7,958 bases of DNA from an uncultured Alphaproteobacteria bacterium (lineage in GTDB: Bacteria; Pseudomonadota; Alphaproteobacteria; Rickettsiales; UBA1997): positions 1 through 7,958 of the forward strand of contig CAIUFU010000079.1 of NCBI GenBank assembly GCA_903898475.1. The letters run 5' to 3'. The notes under the pieces are model-generated. The model had not been told where the DNA came from, ran no database searches, and worked only from the letters and a program-made list of their open reading frames with translations. The position numbers were made by a program, and so were the translations under genes. Shown here one piece after another: positions 3,766-7,958 of the stretch (positions are counted from its first letter, which is position 1; each line of letters starts with the position of its first letter).

Positions 3766-4749
3766 ATGAAAATTTCACTCAATAATTACCCAAAAGTACT
3801 CGGCGAAGTTCACAAAATAATCAAAGAAACCGAGCAAAATATTGTCACCAATGTTAACCGCGAAAAAGTGGTAATGAGTTGGCAAATCGGCAAAATTATT
3901 GAGGAGCATTTACTAAAAAATTCTCGCGCTGAGTACGGCACGGAATTTTTTAAACAGTTAGAAAGCGACACAACAATTGCCAAAAGAACTCTGTACCAAA
4001 TGCGCAGCTTTTACAAATCTTACCCCACTCTGCCAAAAGCTGAAAATGATTTAAGTTGGAGCCACTACCGCAATTTAATAACGGTAAAAAGCGCTGAAAA
4101 ACGAAAATATCTCGAAGACCTCACAGTCGAAAACGACCTTGGCGCAGACAGGCTTCAAGACGAAATTACCAAAACCAACTCTAAAAAATCAAAGTCCGCT
4201 TCCAAAAAAAACTCCGACAAACTTTCAATTAAGCGTGGCAAACTTTTCACCTACAAAATCTCTGAAATGCCCGGCTTCGTTGACTGTGGCTTTAATATTT
4301 TTTGCGAAATCAAAACCACAAAAAAGCCCGGCGAGATTGTCGAGTCGGTTAAAAAATCCGAGGGTTTTTCGCTGAAGAGCTCAAGTGTAAATGCGCACCA
4401 GCGCTACACTTACAAAGCCTATTTAGACCGCGTCATTGACGGCGACACTTTGCTCGTGACTTTAGATTTGGGGTTTAAAATTCGGCACAAAGAAATTTTG
4501 CGCCTCGCTAAAATCAACGCCGCTGAGGCTGCAACGCCGGAAGGCAAAAAAGCTTTTGCTGCTTTGCAAGAAATTTTAAAAGATGTGCCGTTTTTAATTT
4601 TAAAAACCAACAAAACCGACATTTACGGCCGCTACATTGCCGATGTTTTTTTTGGTAAGCCTTCGCAAAAAGACCCCCAAAAAGTTGCAGATTCGGGGGT
4701 TTATTTGAATCAGCTGCTGCTTGATCGCGGCTTGGTTTTAGAATATTAA
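3766..4749 (+). CDS. DUF1016-type N-terminal domain fused to a staphylococcal-nuclease-like domain
   Basis: This is a 327-residue protein. Residues 1-135 resemble the DUF1016/YhcG N-terminal domain: SWQIGKIIEE, RAEYGTEFFKQL, LYQMRSFYKSYP and LSWSHYRNLI appear in the usual order. Residues 136-160 are a Lys/Ser-rich linker. Residues 160-185 (KLFTYKI, VDCGFNIF) are a short conserved-looking segment. Residues 214-327 form a thermonuclease fold with IDGDT (Asp225 and Asp227 aligned with SNase D19 and D21), Arg246 (R35), Glu254 (E43) and DIYGR (Arg289, R87). The calcium ligand D40 aligns with Asn251 in KINAAEA. Cleavage of DNA or RNA is inferred, with possible defence or DNA-processing roles. The open frame extends to a TTG at 3652, but that would run through the palindrome and add 38 residues unlike the family, so the ATG at 3766 was chosen. 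No Shine-Dalgarno is visible. It converges on the TPR gene. Confidence 0.8.
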   Translation: MKISLNNYPKVLGEVHKIIKETEQNIVTNVNREKVVMSWQIGKIIEEHLLKNSRAEYGTEFFKQLESDTTIAKRTLYQMRSFYKSYPTLPKAENDLSWSHYRNLITVKSAEKRKYLEDLTVENDLGADRLQDEITKTNSKKSKSASKKNSDKLSIKRGKLFTYKISEMPGFVDCGFNIFCEIKTTKKPGEIVESVKKSEGFSLKSSSVNAHQRYTYKAYLDRVIDGDTLLVTLDLGFKIRHKEILRLAKINAAEAATPEGKKAFAALQEILKDVPFLILKTNKTDIYGRYIADVFFGKPSQKDPQKVADSGVYLNQLLLDRGLVLEY

Positions 4750-4767
4750 TTTGCCGTGGATCTAGTG

Positions 4768-6279
4768 CTACGCTTCTCTTGAACCCCTGCTATTTTGCAA
4801 AGCCACTGCAGTTGGCGTTGCCAAATTTGTTTTTACTTCTTCAATTGCGTCAATCTCTCTTCCCACTTTCTTCAACAGATCTTCCACCACATTTTCTACA
4901 ACCACTTCTGAACGAATTTTGGTCAGATGCTTGTGAACTTCGGCGTTAAATATCCCGACTGCTTCTTGAAGTTTTCTGCGATTAAGCGGGTTGTGAGATT
5001 CACCATTTGGCAGCATGTTGTCGTAAATAAAATTTCTCTCAACATAACCAAAACCAGATTCGTGCTCTTTAGTAGAAATCATTTTTAATTGGTGCAGAAA
5101 CTCCAGACCAGTGGCAAAAATACTCTGCAAATTATCCTTCTCTTCGCCGTCAGGAATTTCTTCCAACACCCTAGAGGAAAACTGATTTAACATTTTTTGC
5201 ACTATTTTGGTCGCTTGTTTTTTAAACTCTGAAATTATCGGATGTGCAACATTTTCGGCAATTTCCAGCCCAACTGTTGTCTGAAAGTTTTGATGTGAGC
5301 TGCGAAAATTAATGTTAAGATTGCTTCCGTTAATGAAGGCATCGTATTCAGCTTGCGAAATCATCTTAAATAGCTCGTCAGCTTTTTCGTCGCTTAGCGT
5401 TAGTAAGGCTTTTTTGTGTGCCTCCGACAAATAGTCAAAGTCCATTACCGAATCAATCATGTTTCTGGCAAAGCCTTGAATGCTTAGAAGATATTCTATT
5501 TCAGGGCGAAAATTTTGCGGCACCGGATCATCCAACCGGCGATTCGGATTATTTGGATTAAACAAATTCGCCGCTACCGCCGCTACAAGCAACGTTACAA
5601 GAGGAGCCGCGTAATAGATCGCAAACTTAATAAGGATTATTTCATCTGGGTCATACTTTGGCGCGCCGGCGGGCTTATTCTTTTTTTTCTCAAAATTCTC
5701 AAGCCACCCTGTAGCTTCAAGCACAAATGTAGCATTTTCGGCATTGTCCTTCAAATACTGGTAATCGATTGCGGCGCTTTCTGGATCTTTCAAAAGAATA
5801 TTAAGGTGCGCTCTTTCAAATCTTGATCTGTCTTGCGCTTGTGGATCGTCATTGAGCGCAATTTCTCGAGTAAAATCTTCAACCGCCGCAGTCAAATTTC
5901 CCAAATACATGTTGGTTAAACCCCTGTCGTAATGTTGCCAGATTCCTTCGGGATTTAGCTCAATCGCCTGGTTAATCAATTCTAGAGATTTTGTTAAACC
6001 CTCTTGGCGCTCTTGCGGGTTGGGATTGTAACGAAATTTCTTAAAATTATCTTCCGCCTCTTTTTTCAAAACCACAGACAGCTTAACAGGATCATACGGC
6101 AATTCCTCAATCTCTTTAAGATCACTTGTTGCAGTCAGAGCCGCAACTTTTTCAGCCACGCCCGTCAAATCAATTTCGTATTTTTCAGGCTCTGTAAATA
6201 AAGGATTTTTAACGTAGGACACTTTCTGTGCTGCTGCACTCACCTGCCCTGAAGGCAATTCTATTAAATTTTTTGACAC
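4768..6279 (-). CDS. TPR protein with one central transmembrane segment
   Basis: This 503-residue protein has no recognised family name. Residues about 75-195 are helical repeats of TPR type; the clearest is GIWQHYDRGLTNMYLGNLTAAVEDFTREIALN (112-143), with weaker units on each side. Residues 214-240 (IILIKFAIYYAAPLVTLLVA and following) form a single membrane segment. The remaining 260 residues are predicted mostly helical, charged and without a motif known to me. There is no signal peptide, so the N-terminal TPR part is probably cytoplasmic and the C-terminal part external, though the reverse is possible. It starts with GTG at 6279, since no ATG is available before residue 124, and lacks a Shine-Dalgarno. 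It lies 36 bp after dxr on the same strand and is likely co-transcribed. TPR domains bind proteins, so a scaffold or assembly role is the general inference; a link to the envelope is possible but unproven. Confidence 0.75.
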   Translation of the reverse strand: MSKNLIELPSGQVSAAAQKVSYVKNPLFTEPEKYEIDLTGVAEKVAALTATSDLKEIEELPYDPVKLSVVLKKEAEDNFKKFRYNPNPQERQEGLTKSLELINQAIELNPEGIWQHYDRGLTNMYLGNLTAAVEDFTREIALNDDPQAQDRSRFERAHLNILLKDPESAAIDYQYLKDNAENATFVLEATGWLENFEKKKNKPAGAPKYDPDEIILIKFAIYYAAPLVTLLVAAVAANLFNPNNPNRRLDDPVPQNFRPEIEYLLSIQGFARNMIDSVMDFDYLSEAHKKALLTLSDEKADELFKMISQAEYDAFINGSNLNINFRSSHQNFQTTVGLEIAENVAHPIISEFKKQATKIVQKMLNQFSSRVLEEIPDGEEKDNLQSIFATGLEFLHQLKMISTKEHESGFGYVERNFIYDNMLPNGESHNPLNRRKLQEAVGIFNAEVHKHLTKIRSEVVVENVVEDLLKKVGREIDAIEEVKTNLATPTAVALQNSRGSREA

Positions 6280-6315
6280 GCTGGTTTTTTATTGAGTTGG
6301 GAAATTTTATCTCGA

Positions 6316-7458
6316 TTAAAAACCGTCTTGCGCCAGAGCTCTCGCCCTAGTGTCAAAATCTAAAACCTCTGCGATTGATTCGGGGTTTTTGTGGGAAATT
6401 TTTTCCAAAACTTGCTTAACAATTTTGGTGATTTGGTCGAAGGCAATTTCGCCTTTTAAAAACTTTTCAACCGCAACTTCATTGGCGGCGTTTAGCACTG
6501 CAGGCGCCGAGCCGTCAGTTTCTAAAGCTTCGCGGCAGATTTTTACTGCCGGAAATCTTTTTTCGTCGGGGGCAAAAAAACTTAAATTTTGCAATTTCGC
6601 TAAATCCAGCGGCTCGTGTTTAATTGCCATTCGTTTAGGAAACGCCAGCGCGTAAGAAAGCGGCACCTGCATGTCGGGGCGGCTTAACATTGCGAGAGTC
6701 GAGCCGTCTTTGTATTCGACCATTCCGTGAATTATTGATTGCGGGTGCACCAAAATTTTGATTTGGTTTTTGCGCAAAGGAAAAAGATGGAAGGCCTCAA
6801 TCATCTCCAAACCCTTGTTCATCATGGTTGCAGAATCGATTGAGATTTTGGCGCCCATTGTCCAATTGGGGTGTTTTAGGGCTTCGGCGACGGTGATTTT
6901 TAAAAAATCTTTGTCGCTGTTAAAAAACGGACCGCCAGATGCGGTAAGCGTCACCGACTCAATCTCGTTTAAATTTTCATTCTCAAAAATTTGGAAAATC
7001 GCATTGTGCTCGGAATCAACCGGAATTATTTTGGCGCCACTTTTTTGGGCCGCGGCGTTTAAGAAAACTCCGGCGCAAACTAATGATTCTTTATTTGCGA
7101 GCGCAATGTTTGAACCAGCCTCAATTGCCGCCAAAGTTGGCAACATTCCAGCAGCTCCAACAATTGCTGAAACGAATAAATCGCACTTAATTTTCGCCAC
7201 TTCCAAAATGGCTTTTTGGCCGCAAAGAATTTCGCAATTTGGCAAATTTTTTAGCGCTTCTTGCAGGCGAGGAAACAAGATTTCATTTTCAATCACCACG
7301 TAAGAAGGCTTTAATGCCAAAGCTTGAGCGATTAAGGTTTCAACATCATTGCGCGCTACTAAGGCTAAAACTTCAAAGTTTTGCGGCGCGTTTTTAATCA
7401 CCTCAATGGTGCTTTTTCCGATTGATCCTGTGCAACCAAAGAGTGAGATTTTTTTCAT
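6316..7458 (-). CDS. dxr: 1-deoxy-D-xylulose 5-phosphate reductoisomerase
   Basis: This cytoplasmic enzyme rearranges and reduces 1-deoxyxylulose 5-phosphate to 2-C-methylerythritol 4-phosphate with NADPH, the second step of the MEP isoprenoid pathway. The 380 residues are complete for the family. Visible motifs are the N-terminal dinucleotide fold FGCTGSIGKST (7-17), ALANKESLV, the metal site Asp148 and Glu150 in PVDSEHNAIFQ, TASGGPF, HPNWTMGAKISIDSATMMNKGLE with the third metal ligand Glu218, and VHPQSIIHGMVEY. The ATG at 7458 begins exactly at the family start MKKISLFG; an in-frame extension to 7539 would only run antisense-free through the end of rbfA in another frame. The gap to rbfA is one base, and AGGAAGAAG within the rbfA tail can serve as the Shine-Dalgarno, so translation is probably coupled. 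The rbfA-dxr order is unusual to me; in many proteobacteria dxr follows cdsA and uppS. Confidence 0.97.
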   Translation of the reverse strand: MKKISLFGCTGSIGKSTIEVIKNAPQNFEVLALVARNDVETLIAQALALKPSYVVIENEILFPRLQEALKNLPNCEILCGQKAILEVAKIKCDLFVSAIVGAAGMLPTLAAIEAGSNIALANKESLVCAGVFLNAAAQKSGAKIIPVDSEHNAIFQIFENENLNEIESVTLTASGGPFFNSDKDFLKITVAEALKHPNWTMGAKISIDSATMMNKGLEMIEAFHLFPLRKNQIKILVHPQSIIHGMVEYKDGSTLAMLSRPDMQVPLSYALAFPKRMAIKHEPLDLAKLQNLSFFAPDEKRFPAVKICREALETDGSAPAVLNAANEVAVEKFLKGEIAFDQITKIVKQVLEKISHKNPESIAEVLDFDTRARALAQDGF

Positions 7459-7459
7459 T

Positions 7460-7864
7460 TTACTTCTTCCTTTTCGAGCTCGGTTTCGACTGCTTCTCTT
7501 GCACATCAAGACCCTGATATTTCTTCGCTTCTCCGCCAATCAAAGCTTCCAAATCCATTGCTTTGGCCTGAGTTTTATCAAGCACAAAAGTAATTTCTGG
7601 TACCACGCGCAAAGTCAATCGCTTCGCCATTTGATAACGAAAATGCGGCGCCATGGCGTTTAGCTTTTCGATGATTTTTTGATGCATTGGCTCATTGCCG
7701 AAAATATCGATGTAGATGTAAGCGTTCTTGGCGTCAGGGCTGACATCGGCTTGCAAGATTGTGATGTAACTTCCAGGAACAGTTAAAATATCGTCACGCA
7801 TGAAAATATCGCACATTACACGTTTGAGATTTTCACCGATTTGGAGCTGGCGTTGCGATTTCAT
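7460..7864 (-). CDS. rbfA: 30S ribosome-binding factor A
   Basis: RbfA binds immature 30S subunits near helix 1 of 16S rRNA and is needed for late maturation and cold growth. The 134 residues show the single type II KH-like domain: SQRQLQIGENLKRVMCDIF (3-21), ITILQADVSPDAKNAYIYIDIFG in the middle, then FRYQMAKRLTLRVVPEITFVLD. The last 15 residues are a Lys/Ser-rich tail (KQSKPSSKRKK), common in RbfA of alphaproteobacteria. The ATG at 7864 gives the usual start. No Shine-Dalgarno is visible upstream, only an A/T-rich run. It appears to be the first gene in the window of a unit with dxr and the TPR gene. The usual neighbours infB, truB and rpsO are not seen downstream; upstream lies a repeat element. 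Confidence 0.95.
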   Translation of the reverse strand: MKSQRQLQIGENLKRVMCDIFMRDDILTVPGSYITILQADVSPDAKNAYIYIDIFGNEPMHQKIIEKLNAMAPHFRYQMAKRLTLRVVPEITFVLDKTQAKAMDLEALIGGEAKKYQGLDVQEKQSKPSSKRKK

Positions 7865-7892
7865 TTTTTGATTTATTTAAATTTTTCATAGG

Positions 7893-7958
7893 TCCCTGAG
7901 CAAAGCCCAAAGGGCGTCGTCGAAGGGCCCGAAGCTCTGAGTTTCAGGCCCTTCGACG
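7893..7958. repeat. REP-like intergenic inverted repeat upstream of rbfA, cut by the window end
   Basis: CGTCGAAGGGCC (7918-7929) is exactly complementary to GGCCCTTCGACG (7947-7958). The interior GAAGCTC and GAGTTTC continue the pairing with one G-U pair, so 7918-7958 is an almost complete 41-bp palindrome. A second small stem, GCCC with GGGC around AAA (7905-7915), and the word CCTGAGC (7895-7901) precede it. The words TTCGAC and GCTCAG on the minus strand link it to the left-end element. It ends 28 bp from the rbfA start codon and may continue beyond the window. Confidence 0.65.

Noticed and set aside
7459..7539. In-frame extension of dxr by 27 basic residues
   Set aside because: The family begins at MKKISLFG; the extension is only the rbfA C-terminus read in another frame.

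Overview
The window reads as a piece of an AT-leaning bacterial chromosome, probably from an alphaproteobacterium. The main pointer is the RbfA homologue, whose opening (SQRQLQIGENLKRVM) and VSPD and LR-PE blocks follow the alphaproteobacterial pattern. A complete Dxr shows that the organism uses the MEP route to isoprenoids, unlike Rickettsia itself. The placement rests on remembered family patterns, not on a search. Most genes lack a clear Shine-Dalgarno sequence. The window begins and ends in intergenic repeats that share the words TTCGAC and GCTCAG in opposite orientation.

Left part (1-1634): a LexA-like self-cleaving repressor on the minus strand faces a small WYL-like protein on the plus strand. 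The 212 bp between them hold a perfect 7-bp-arm palindrome, a good minus-strand promoter bracketed by a 10-bp inverted repeat, and a GC-rich run of three stacked hairpins. A 476-bp gene-free stretch follows, full of short palindromes and repeats, and ends in a probable promoter.

Middle (1635-4749): a 666-residue secreted pilin-like protein has a type IV prepilin leader, a LamG-like domain, four Cys-rich modules (the last two a recent 204-bp tandem duplication) and a C-terminal SUEL/rhamnose-binding-type lectin domain. This architecture suggests a surface adhesin carried on a pilus or pseudopilus. Next comes a probable nuclease that joins a DUF1016-type N-terminal domain to a staphylococcal-nuclease-like domain. 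It is preceded by a perfect 24-bp palindrome whose half-site matches the lac operator half-site.

Right part (7864 down to 4768, minus strand): rbfA, dxr and a TPR protein with one membrane segment lie head to tail with gaps of 1 and 36 bp, and probably form one transcription unit. It converges on the nuclease gene with 17 to 18 bp between the stop codons. The housekeeping genes rbfA and dxr look ordinary. The pilin-lectin protein, the repressor/WYL pair and the palindrome-preceded nuclease are the parts that deserve a second look.
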